Part shown: positions 34,658-45,745 of the stretch, piece by piece
Layout: the number at the start of each line of letters is the position of its first letter
Position numbering within the stretch: the first letter of the stretch is position 1
From: Membranipora membranacea
Lineage: Eukaryota; Bryozoa; Gymnolaemata; Cheilostomatida; Membraniporidae
Reading direction: 5' to 3'
NCBI GenBank assembly: GCA_914767715.1
Contig: OU612070.1
Coordinates: 17,720,025-17,784,024, forward strand
DNA length: 64,000 bases
The notes under the pieces: generated by a model
Told to the model about the DNA's origin: nothing
What the model saw: only the letters and a program-made list of their open reading frames with translations
The model's database searches: none
Translations under genes and position numbers: made by a program

Positions 34658-34871
34658 TGATATCACTTGTACACCTCAGGCACGACCAGTTGTACAGGAT
34701 GCTATAAAGCGCTAAGACTGTACATCACTCAGATTCTTGCGGCTGTGAGAGATGTTCATGTCAGTATGAACATCTCTCACAACCCGTGACACAGGATACT
34801 ATCCTCAGCGCTAAGCTGTGCCTCTCTCAATAATCTGCGATCATGTGAAGCTCCAAGTGATATCTTATGCA
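34658..34871. repeat. Composite repeat copy 3 with hairpin
   Basis: Nearly identical to 32391-32616, including the hairpin with GTCAGT loop; the outermost stem pair is altered (CACAACCCG instead of CACAGCCCG). Followed by the minisatellite at 34898-35100. Confidence 0.85.
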
Positions 34872-34897
34872 TATAGCCAAGGCTGACCTCACACAAC

Positions 34898-35100
34898 ACA
34901 ACGCTAACCAGACTACAATGCTAACCAGACTACAATGCTATCCAGACTCCAACGCTTACCAGGCTACAGCGCTAACCAGACTACAGCGCTAACCAGACTA
35001 CAGCGCTAACCAGACTACATACTGACCAGACTACAACGCTTACCAGACTACAGCGCGAACCAGACTACATACTGACCAGACTACAGCGCTAACCAGACTG
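34898..35100. repeat. Minisatellite, CCAGACTACAGCGCTAA unit
   Basis: About 12 imperfect 16-17 bp units of the same family as those at 32178 and 32640. Confidence 0.88.
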
Positions 35101-36060
35101 CGATCATGTGAAGGTTGATGTCAAGCAGCTAAATTCACTCCCCTTGTAGTGAGACGAGACAGACATGAGAAGCTGTGTTACCTCATGAGAACACTGTGCC
35201 ATGTGCAAACTCAAAACATCCTCAACTCACTCACATGTGAGGTAATAATCCAAAGGAAACAACTCCTTTACATGTTTGTCGTCTGTGGGACATGTGTCCT
35301 CCCCGGTGTCACGAGACGCTTACTTTCTCTTCTACTAAAAACTAAGGCAGATGACTGGTCAAGATAACAAAAGACTTCTACAAACAGAGTTCTACAAACA
35401 AGTAAGTAAGTTTCAATCTATGGCACATACAAAGTGTAGAGGGAGCCAGAAGGTTTCCTAGTAAATCGATTGAAAACTTGATAGAACATCGCCAAAGGAA
35501 TCATGAAAAGCATCCAACTCTTTACTATCATGCTATTTAACAAATGATACGACAGCAGATATTCTCAGCATGCGCGATCATTGACTACAGGTAAACACTA
35601 AATCACAGGCATCATTCTACAATAGAGCATCACCCATCCACCTCATAGACATAAGTTTTAAAGTGAGATTTGACAAGTAGACTAGCTAGTAATTACAGTC
35701 AGTAAACAATACATACTGAAGCCACCTGCATACCTTTCAGAGTTTTCTTCTCCTTTAAATATCATCAATACCTAAACGTAACCGTAAAACCAGGACCATT
35801 CTCCCTGGTAAAACACACCCTCACTTTTTGATAAGGCAACTTAATATTCTTTTAAAAATTCAACTGTTATGAATTTTGACAAAGCCAGTATACAATTTGT
35901 TCGTTATTAACTGATTTTATTAATTTCGTTTATCCCGCCATATCTGGGGCCAGGTATGTTTTACTTAGTGATGAGGATAATATAGAAGGATCGCTTGATC
36001 TATGATGTGAGTACAATCTCCAACTGCTGCATGTTGGTTGTGGTGGGAAATTCCACAGTG
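35101..36060. other. Non-coding stretch
   Basis: No supported exon or structured repeat is seen. Confidence 0.4.
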
Positions 36061-36074
36061 CATCATTATGTCTC

Positions 36075-36165
36075 TAACAAGGGGTTCAGGGGGAGGGGTG
36101 GTGCTCGGGGGAGGGGGAGGGGGAGGGGTGGTGCTCAAGGGGAGGGGTGGTGCTCGGGCAACAAA
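36075..36165. repeat. G-rich tract with many G-runs
   Basis: Repeats of GGGGAGGGGTGGTGCTCGGG and GGGGGAGGGGGAGG on the plus strand give numerous runs of three or more G at short spacing, fitting G-quadruplex potential. It also creates a chance RG-rich ORF. Confidence 0.75.
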
Positions 36166-36319
36166 CTAAGTTCCTTCAATCAAGTTGGCCTCCTGTTTAA
36201 GTGATAAGTTCGCCGCAGGGAGAAGGGTGGATAAGCCTTACCAGTACAATGGCTTAATTTGGGGTTCATCCCATGGCTTCTAGTGATCAGGTCTACCGAT
36301 AATACAAACATCCCTTGTA

Positions 36320-36415
36320 TGTTTATCACATCCACTCCTATATAACATTGTGTCTCAGAAAGCAGTTCTAAAGAAGTGGATGTGATAAACATCCACTCCT
36401 ATATAAGGAGTGGAT
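36320..36415. repeat. Nested palindromes with two alternative pairings
   Basis: TGTTTATCACATCCACT (36320-36336) pairs with its complement at 36375-36391. A second palindrome (36391-36415) reads ATCCACTCCT-ATATA-AGGAGTGGAT. Since ATCCACTCCTATATA occurs at both places, two mutually exclusive hairpins are possible. Confidence 0.75.
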
Positions 36416-36899
36416 GTGATGTAAACAGCTACCAAAATAGAGAACACTGTGTGATGACTTACACGCTTAGATTTCACATTATCTGTATATTCTCTTTAAC
36501 AAGTTTTGCTCATTTTTATCGAATCTTCAATTTCTTTGGTGTGTTGATTTGCCTTCTTCCTTCTTTCAAAATCCGGCGCAGTGATCTCTGGAAGAAAAGC
36601 AATAAAGATATTTATACATATTAAAATATTAAATATTTACATTATGATATTTTAAACTACACCAGAATTAATGCGCATCAGTGGCAGTAATCAAACGACA
36701 TTTAAACTGTCGCCAAGCGAGGGAGGGCACGGCAATATGTAGCACCGCTCCACAATCTGTCAACGGGTGTCAACATAAGTTGTACAAAACATCAAATTAA
36801 AATTACAAGTAACTATTTGAGTAAAATAATTTGGCAAAAAGTAGAACGCTGACACTTTGGTCTCCGAATCATTAAAATGGCTTTTTGAATCCAATTTGT

Positions 36900-39810
36900 G
36901 TCACAATGACATTCCTGCCACACTGACTTTCCTAGAGTGAAAAGCAACTCGAAATGGTTTAAGTGGAGATTGACAATTATCAAAGCGAGGAGTATCTTTG
37001 GAGCGTGGCTAAACTTGGTATTGTTTATGATTATGTTCACTGGCCCCTCAAGGACATGTTGCTACACTGTGAAATCTTACCATTATCACCGACAAGGAGC
37101 ATTTCCGGAGGCTCTGCTAACTTTAAGTCTCCCTACTAAAAGTTCTCATGGACCACAATCCAGCACCGCAGTCCATTTCTGAAATAAAACAATAAACTCA
37201 ATAAGTAAAGAATAGGTTATTCTCAGAGGACATACATAGCATTGTGAATCACTGATACTGCTGCTGCAATGAATTTCATCAAGCTAATGTTGTCTACTTA
37301 TAACGCTTCCTATTGTTGTGACAAGCGGTGAGAAAGACAATTTGTGCTGAAGATCTTCAGAGCCCAGCTAACCTTTGTATCATTTATGATACTGTTCACT
37401 GCCCAAGTAATGAGAATCAGTCAACAATACAAACTGAAGCCACCTGCATTCCTTCTAGGTTTCTAGAGTTATCTCCCCTTGGCTCACCACAATTTGTAAC
37501 GCCTTACTATTAATTACCTCAAGTCCACAAAACAAGTAAGCTTTGCAGGAATAGGCGAGACTATTCTAGTAGTGTAATATGCAATCAACAGTTAGTTTCC
37601 TGCCTACTAGAAGGTAGCAGTCCTATAGAAGCGGGTGTGATATTTAATTAAAAACAGCTAATAATGATATGTTCACTGCCCCCCCCCCCCCTCAAGGACA
37701 TATTGATACACTTACCATTCACACCTACATGAAGCGGTTCGGGAGGCTACGCCAACTTTAAGCCTCCCTACTTTTCCCCAACACTGGTATCACATCTTCA
37801 GTTCTCCCAGTTGCTCCAGTGGTTTTTTTTGTTGTCTCCCAGGTGGTCTAGTGGCTTTGTTGATGTCTCCCAGTTGGTCTAGTGGCTTTTTTGTTGTCTC
37901 CCAGGTGGTCTAGTGGCATTTTTGTTGTCTCCCAGGTGGTCTAGTGGCTTTTTTGTTGTCTCCCAGGTGGTCTAGTGGCTTTTTTGTTGATCTCCCAGGT
38001 GGTCTAGTGGCTTTTTTTTATCTCCCAGGTGGTCGAGTGGCGCGTTTGTTGTCTCCCAGCTCCAGCTTCCACTTAAATTGTCTGTACAGAGAATAATTCA
38101 GATTGATAACTTTATCTTCAGAGCAGAATGGAGAGGAAGGTGGGAGGCTGGGCTGAGTACATTGTGTATCAAAACGAGTGGAACAGGAAAAGGGGAGAAA
38201 ATCTAGACTGAAGTCTTTCTTATCGTGCTCTATCTTAGAAGAATATATTGAACTACATTTCTTGATGTTAGGTAGATATATCAAATTAATAATAATTATA
38301 ATAATAATATTAATATAATTAATATCAAAAGTGTCAAAGAGCTAGTATTATTTTAAAGGTATTATTTACTTTTTATCATTCAGAACCATTGTTTCGATGT
38401 GAGAAGAATTTGAGGAATTGACAGCAAACTTACAACCAAACATCCCCCATAATAAAAATCCACACATTAACGAGTATTGACTATCCAAGTTGCGGTAACT
38501 GAGCTCCAACAAAGGGCTTCATTGATTGTGATAATGTGAGAACCCAGCTAACCGTTGTACCATTAATCATTATATTCACTGTCCCCCTCACGGACATATT
38601 AATGCACTTACCATTAACATCTACATGAAGCGGTTCGGGAGGCCACGCTAACTTTAAGCCTCCCTACTCTTCTCCATCACTGGTATCACATCTTCAGTTC
38701 TCCCAGGTGGTCTAGTGGCTGTTTTATCTCCAGTGTAGTCTAGTGGGTTTGTTATCTCCCAGCTACAGCTTCCACTTAAATCGTCTGTACAGAGAATTAT
38801 TCAGCTTGATTACTTTATCCAAGGAGTAACAGGGGACTTCGCAGATACTCATTGCTTTATCTTAGGCGCAGAATGGATAGGAAGGTGGGAGGCAAGGCTG
38901 AGTACATTGTGTATCAAAACAAATTGAACAGAAAAATGTGGAGAAAATCTAGACATGCTGTAACTTAGAAGAATGTATTGAATTACATTTCATGACGTTA
39001 GGTAGATTTATAAAATTAATAATAATAGTATTAATGTTCTTAATATCAAAAGAGTCAAAGAGCGAATATTACACCAAACAAAAAATCCACAAAATAGTGA
39101 GTCTTGACTATCCAAGTTGCGGTAACTGAGCTTCAACGAAGGGCTTCGCTGATTGTGATAGTGTGAGAACCTGGCTAAACTTTGTATCATTAATCATTAT
39201 ATACACTGCCTCCCTCAAGGACATTGATGCACTTACCATTAATACCTACACGAAGCGGTTCGGGAGGCCACGCTAACTTTAAGCCTCCCTACTTCTCTCC
39301 AGCACCGCAGCTAATAGTGTGATCAGTTAATCCCTGTAAAGGAAAAAGCTATGCTGCAGTACATGAATAGGTGAGAGAAGTCTTGTTGTGTTTTTGTGTG
39401 TTGTTGTGCCAATATTTACACAAAACTTTTCTCGTTAGTCAGAGCAGTACTATCAATAAATGTAAAATCTAATTTGGCAAGACAATCAAGACAAACCAGA
39501 AAAGCTATATTATATCCCCACTGTAGGCTAGATGTAAGAATCTTCGACATACCTAGAGGAGGCTAGGCTGAGTTTGCTGTGTCTCAAAACGAGTCACAGA
39601 AAAGGTCACAGAAAAGGTCACTGGAAGTTAATTTATCATCTAGAACTTCCAGTGATCTAGAACAGAAGATCTAGACTGGAAGTTAATTTCTCATGCTCTA
39701 TCTTAGAAAAAGGTGACCAGGGATGGTGGGTATCCCAACCTCCCTGTTGTGACATATGACTTAGTTTTAGGTAAGTAAAATCTGACACATACCACTACTA
39801 TCATAGGACC
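36900..39810. repeat. Degenerate segmental repeats related to the downstream array
   Basis: A block with CTCAAGGACAT, CACTTACCATT, GAAGCGGTTCGGGAGGC and TTTAAGCCTCCCTAC occurs near 37050, 37690, 38590 and 39220. A second block (GAGGAAGGTGGGAGGC, GAGTACATTGTGTATC) occurs near 38130, 38880 and 39560. On the minus strand each first block ends in AATG followed by GTAAGTG, a donor-like signal. These look like older, diverged relatives of the 39813-44640 units. Confidence 0.7.
37806..38060. repeat. Minisatellite, about 31-bp unit
   Basis: Seven to eight copies of a unit based on GTCTCCCAGGTGGTCTAGTG followed by a T-rich spacer. A shorter two-copy version is at about 38697-38765. Confidence 0.88.
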
Positions 39811-39812
39811 GT

Positions 39813-42800
39813 GCTGAGGGGAAGCCTGACTGGTATCACATCTTCAGTACTCCGAAGGCCTCCCCATCTTCACCTTCACTATCACCCAGAAGGCCTCTCT
39901 CTTCATTTCTGTAGTTGTTCATCATTGAGCTCCTGTGAATATAAATAAAGATGTTATAAATAAGACAGCAAGATACAGTAACTACACAGTAAAAGAAAAC
40001 TCAATGCGCTTTCAGCACAAGCTCAATGTTACAACAAATGCAAACAATAACTAGTAACAACTGACGACTAACTAGCCACCAAAATCATAATCTACTTATA
40101 TGATTCTTGACTACCCAAGCTGTGACTCAAATAGGGGCTTCACAGATTTTGATTGCACGAGAACTTCAAGGAATGCATCATCAATTGGGAGTTTCAAACA
40201 AGTCAAATTATTGGATTTTTTTTATTGCTGTTGATGTCAGTTTTTTCTCACTGAAGTGACTACTAATTCACGGTAAAAAGGAAATACAACATACGTTACC
40301 AAACCTACCATAACAGCAGCATGGCTCCGTTTGGGGAGGCCTAGCTACGAACAGTGCTATAGAGAGAAGGCCTCCCCTTATAGATCTTAGCTTTCCTATC
40401 GAGCTATCCCCTGTAGAAAGAAATATATATCATATCAATCGAAGCAGAGAAATCCTACAGTAAAGCGTATCAATTGCAGCTTCAACATACATGTCATGTG
40501 CCTCCAGGCAGTGGTTTGAATAGTGACCATAGAGATACTTCCCACTTCACCATGTAATTAAAAAATAATTATTTACTAACATATTTGGCTGGTTTCAGGA
40601 TAAAAGTAATCACCATCCAACACTGTGTGGTCAAACTTACCATAAATGGCACTCGTACAGGTCGTGGGAATGGAGTCTGTGTGATGGAACGCCTTCCTTG
40701 TAATTGACCTGCATCGTTGTTGTCGTTCTAGTCAGGCTAATATGATTGGCCTCGTTCATTGCTGATACTACCAAGGAGCAGTCAACCTGCGGGCAAAGAT
40801 TCAACATCAATCAAGAGCTCAATATTACGACAACAATCAGACGTTGTGTTACCTCAAAGAGTTAACTCCTTGGGTTACCTTCTGTGATGCTTACGATGCT
40901 AAGGGATATCGTAGCGTGAACACACAAGAATCAAACTCAACCAAACTTAAATTGTATGATAGACAGGAGGCAAATTATGTCAAGCTTATAATGAAAAGTA
41001 TTGCACAAAACCGACTAATATGTTAAATACCATTTTAAGGTGATATTGAGCGGCATCTACTTCAGTCAGAGAATTTCTCCACCAGTTGAGCACCATTTCA
41101 TTACTGAGGGGAGGCCTGACTGGTATCACATCTTCAGTACTCGGAAGGCCTCCCCATCTCCACCTTCACTACCACCCAGAAGGCCTCTCTCTTCATTTCT
41201 GTAGTTGTTCAGCATTGAGCTCCTGTGAATATAAATAAAGATGTTATGAATAAAGCAGCAAGATATAGTAACTACACAGTAAGAGGAAAATTCAATACGC
41301 TTTCAGCACAAGCCCAAATGTTACAACAAATGCAAACAATAACTAGTAACAACTTACAACTAACTTAAATCTACACAATTATGAGTCTTGACTACCCAAG
41401 CTGACAGTGCAGTAGCTGTGCTCCAAATAAGGGCTTCACATATTGCGTTGTGCGAGGAATTCAAGGAATGCATCAGCAATTGGGAGTTTCAAACAAGTCA
41501 TGTCTCATTAGAAAGTTATTGGATGTTTTTATTGCACTGAGGTACATGACTTATTCATGGTAAAAAAAAAGCCATACAACATAAGTTACCAAACCTACCA
41601 TACAGGAGCATAACTCCGTTTGGAGAGGCCTAGCTATGATCAGTGCTGTAGAGAGAAGGCCTCCCTTTATAGCTCCTAGCTTTCCTATCGAGCTATCTCC
41701 TGTAGAAAGAAATGAATCATCTCAATTGAAGCAGAGAAATGCAGCTTCATCACACATGTCCTGCCCCTCTCTAGGTAGTGGTTTGAATAGTGACCATAGA
41801 GATACTTTCCACTTCACCATGTATTTAAAAAATAATTATTTTCTAACATTTTTTGGCTGGTTTCAGAATAAAAGTAATCACCATTCACTACTGTGTGGTC
41901 AAACTTACCATAAATGACACTCAAAGTACGTTGGATCGTGGGAAGCGAGTCTGTGTTATGGAACGTCTTCCTTGTAATTGACCTGCATCGTTGTTGTCGA
42001 TTCTGCTAGTCAGGCTAATATGATTGGCCTTGTTCATTGCTGATATTACTAAGCAGCAGTCAACCTGTGGGCAAAGATTCAACATCAATCAAGAGCTCAA
42101 TATTACGACAACAATCAGACGTTGTGTTAACGTGAGTTAACTCCTTGGTTACCTTCTGTGATGCTTACAATGCTAAGGGTTAGCGTAGCGTGAAGACAGA
42201 AGAAAAAACGCACCAAACTTTAACTTTATTGTATGATAGGCAGAGGATATTTGTGTCAAGCTTATATGGAAAAGTATTGCACAAAACCGACTGATATGTT
42301 ACTTACCATTTTAAGGTGATATTTAGCGGCATCTACTTCAGTCAGAGAATTTATCCACCAGTTGAGCACCATTTCATTACTGAGGGGAGGCCTGACTGGA
42401 ATTACATCTTCAGTACTAAGAAGGCCTCCCCATGTTCTCCTTCACTATCACCCAGAAGGCCTCCCTCTTCATTTCTGTAGTTGATCAGCATTAAGCTCCT
42501 GTGAATATAAATAAAGATATTATGAATAAGGCAGCAAGATATAGTAACTACACAGTAAGAGGAAAATTCAATGCGCTTTCAGCTCAAGCCCAAATGTTAC
42601 AACAAATGCAAACAATAACTAGTAACAACTTACAACTAAATAGCCACCAAAATCATAATCTACACAAATGAGTCTTGACTACCCAAGCTGACAGTGCAGA
42701 AATGGTGCTTCAAATAAGGGCTTCACAGATTATGATTGTGCGAGGAATTCAAGGAATGCATCATCAATTGGGAGTTTCAAACAAGTCAAGTGTCATTAGG

Positions 42801-44640
42801 AAGTTATTGGATGTTTTTTTTCTATTGCAGTTGATGACAGTCTCTTCTCACTGAGGTACATGACTAATTCATGTTAAAAAAAGCCATACAACATCAGTTA
42901 CCAAACCTACCATAACATTATTTACTAACATTTTTGGCTGGTTTCAGGATATAAGTAATCACCATTCAATACTGTGCGGTCAAACTTACCATAAATGACA
43001 CTGGTACGGTGGGTCGTGGGAAGCGAGTCTGTGTGATGTTATGTATGGAACGCCTCCCTTGTATTGACCTGCATTTTGTTGTCAATGCTGCTAGTCAGGC
43101 TAATATGATTGGCCTCGTTCATAGCTGATATTACCAAGCAGCAGCCAACCTGCGGGCAAAGATTCAACATCAATCAAGAGCTCAATATTACGACAACAAT
43201 CAGACGTTGTGTTACCTCAAGGCGTCAACTCCTTGGTTACCTTCTGTGATGCTTATGATGTTAAGGGATAGCGTAGCGTGATTATAATGAAAAGTATTGC
43301 ACAAAACCGACTAATATGTTACTTACCATTTTAAGGTGATTTTGAGCGGCATCTACTTCAGTCAAAGAATTTCTCCACCAATTGAGCACCATTTCATTAC
43401 TGAGGGGAGGCCTGACTGGTATCATATCTTCAGTACTCCGAAGGCCTCCCCATCTTCACTACCACCCAGAAGGCCTCCCTCTTCATTTCTGTGGTTCAGC
43501 ATTGAGCTCCTGTGAATATAAATAAAGATGTTATGAATAAAGCAGCAAGATATAGTAACTACACAGTAAGAGGAAAATTCAATACGCTTTCAGCACAAGC
43601 CCAAATGTTACAACAAATGCAAACAATAACTAGTAACAACTTACAACTTACTTAAATCTACACAATTATGAGTCTTGACTACCCAAGCTGACAGTGCAGT
43701 AGCTGTGCTTCTAATAAGGGCTTCACATATTGTGTTGTGCGAGGAATTCAAGGAATGCATCAGCAATTGGGAGTTTCAATTGCACTGAGGTACATGACTT
43801 ATTCATGGTAAACAAAAGCCATACAAGATAATATACTAAACCTACCATACATCAGCATGGCTCCGTTTGGGGAGGCCTAGCTATAATCTGTGCTGTAGAG
43901 AGAAGGCCTCCCCTTATAGCTCCTAGCTTTCCTATTGAGCTATCCCCTGTAGAAAGAAAAATATATCTTATCAATTGAAGCGGAGAAATCTTACAGTAAA
44001 TCATATCAATTGCAGCTTCAACATACATGTCATGTGCCTCCAGGCAGTTGTTTGAATAGTGATCATAGAGATACTTTCCACTTCACCATGTATTAAAAAA
44101 TATAATTATTTACTAACATTTTTGGCTGGTTTCAGGATAAATGTAATCACCATTCAATACTGTGTGGTCAAACTTACCATAAATGACACTAGTACAGGTC
44201 GTGGGAAGCGAGTCTGTGCGGTGTTATGCATGGAAAGCCTCCCTTGTATTGACCTGCATCGTTGTTGTTGGTGCCGCTAGTTATGCTGATATGATTGGCC
44301 TCGTTCTTTGCTGATATTACAGAGCAGCAGTCAACCTGCGGGCAAAGATTCAATATCAATCAAGAGCCTTAAATGACTAACAATCAGACGTTGTGTTACC
44401 TCAAGGCGTTAACTCCTTAGTTACCTTCTGTGGTGCTTACGATGCTAAGGGATATCGTAGCGTGAAGACAGAAGAATCAAACTCAACCAAACTCTATTTG
44501 TATGATAGACAGAAGACAAATTATGTCAAGCTTTTTAATGAAAAGTATTGCAAAGTATTGACTAATATGTTACTTACCATTTTAATGTGATGTTGATCGG
44601 CATCTACTTCATTCAGAAAAATTATCCACCAGTTGAGCAC
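39813..44640 (-). repeat. Tandem array of four 1.0-1.3 kb units
   Basis: Units begin at the marker CTGAGGGGAGGCCTGACTGG (slightly altered in unit 1), near 39813, 41104, 42380 and 43400; spacings are about 1290, 1280 and 1020 bases. The last unit ends near 44640. Unit 3 lacks about 250 bases present in the others. All units keep exon-like segments on the minus strand with acceptors and GTAAGT or GTAGGT donors. Local tandem duplication of genomic segments containing exons is the simplest explanation. Confidence 0.85.
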
Positions 44641-45031
44641 CATTTTATTACCATTTCCTTCCCTTTCCTGCTTGAAAATCAGAGTTAATTTTATATCCGA
44701 TGTTTACGAGAGTGAGAACGAAAGAGAATGATTGGAATAAAATTTATCTAATCTCATCCAGGCAATATCATCAAAATAGTAGTCAGGACAGGCATAGTCA
44801 TAACAAACATTGAATATCTTCGACGGAAATGCGCACGTAATTGAATATCATGATCAGATGACGATTATGAGGATACACAGAATCAATGAGTAGTGAGATA
44901 AGAATAACTGTCTTGAAGAGATGTAACTAACAATTTGAAGAGATATATCAGCGATAGTTAGAGCCCTGCAAAATAATTTACTTACCAGGCTTAAAAATGT
45001 GCTGCCATCCGCCTCGCCTCCCGGTGCCCAA
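40309..45031 (-). pseudogene. Candidate tandem-exon gene, pseudogene or lncRNA in the array
   Basis: Recurring minus-strand exon-like segments: a unique 5' one (45031-44986, WAPGGEADGSTFLSL). Type b ends at 44578 (44667-44578), 43327, 42307 and 41031, with core NEMVLNWWRNSLTEVDAAQY. Type c is at 44335-44178, 43149-42990, 42064-41909 and 40786-40641 (core VISAMNEANHISLT). Type d is at 40410-40309 and its equivalents near 41700 and 43950 (core SSIGKLGAIRGGLLSTA). Segments 45031, 44667 and 44335 join in phase. However type c carries frame changes or stops in several units, type d is out of phase with c, and the 5' parts of inner b segments are in another frame. No family is recognised; SLTEVDAAQY only faintly recalls an immunoglobulin-fold F strand. 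A decaying exon-duplication gene or a spliced non-coding RNA both fit. Confidence 0.4.
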
Positions 45032-45049
45032 CTGATTCACTAAAAGACT

Positions 45050-45745
45050 TATTATGGCTTTATAAAGATCTATGATGTCATCCTATGATGTCATCAAAAT
45101 GATTGGAATTTTAACAAACAAAAAAGCAAAGATAAAACTTCACCTCATAACTTTGCGAGTTATCTCCGCACAGTTGAGAATAAAAAAACATAATAAATAC
45201 ATCCATCACTGATGTGACATTTAATCAGTATTAAACGGACTGAGATAATATAGTTTATTAGAAGGAGTTATAGTGCTGAGATATTTCAGAGGCATTGAAA
45301 CACACACAGAGATTGACGAGCAATATCATGTTTTTTTTATTTCTATAATACGTAAGGCCACTGAATGGCTCAATACGGATTACTTAGAAAGTTACTGCAA
45401 TTTGAAAATAGAAAACGTTTTAAACCTGGAAGTGCCAGGCTGTAGACAACGATACTAGTATATGTCATTAGTTAAGTTTAGTTGTATACGCAATGTATAA
45501 GTCAATCACAACTAAAATAGAAACAATATGTGTTTTAACAGTATAGCAGAATAAGTATACATCTATGTACATTACAATATTACAAGAGCCCTTTACTTCT
45601 AACCGTTGTCATGACGTTTTGAATATCTTCTTTGTGGCTGGAGAATAAATTACATTCAACTTTCAACATTTTCTAGCAGTCTGAGTGAGAGATGAGGCAG
45701 TAAGTTATTCTTTCATAGACGCCGATAACTGCTACATTTGCAGCT
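45050..45745. other. Spacer between the array and RANBP3
   Basis: No supported feature. A 61-codon plus-strand ORF (45273-45458) has no known domain. The DNA just below 45746 is probably RANBP3 3'UTR. Confidence 0.4.

Noticed and set aside
32178-35100. CRISPR-like array
   Set aside because: Units are head-to-tail minisatellites without unique spacers, in a eukaryotic genome.
35995-36204. RG-rich protein ORF
   Set aside because: An artefact of the G-rich tract at 36075-36165; no splice or start context.
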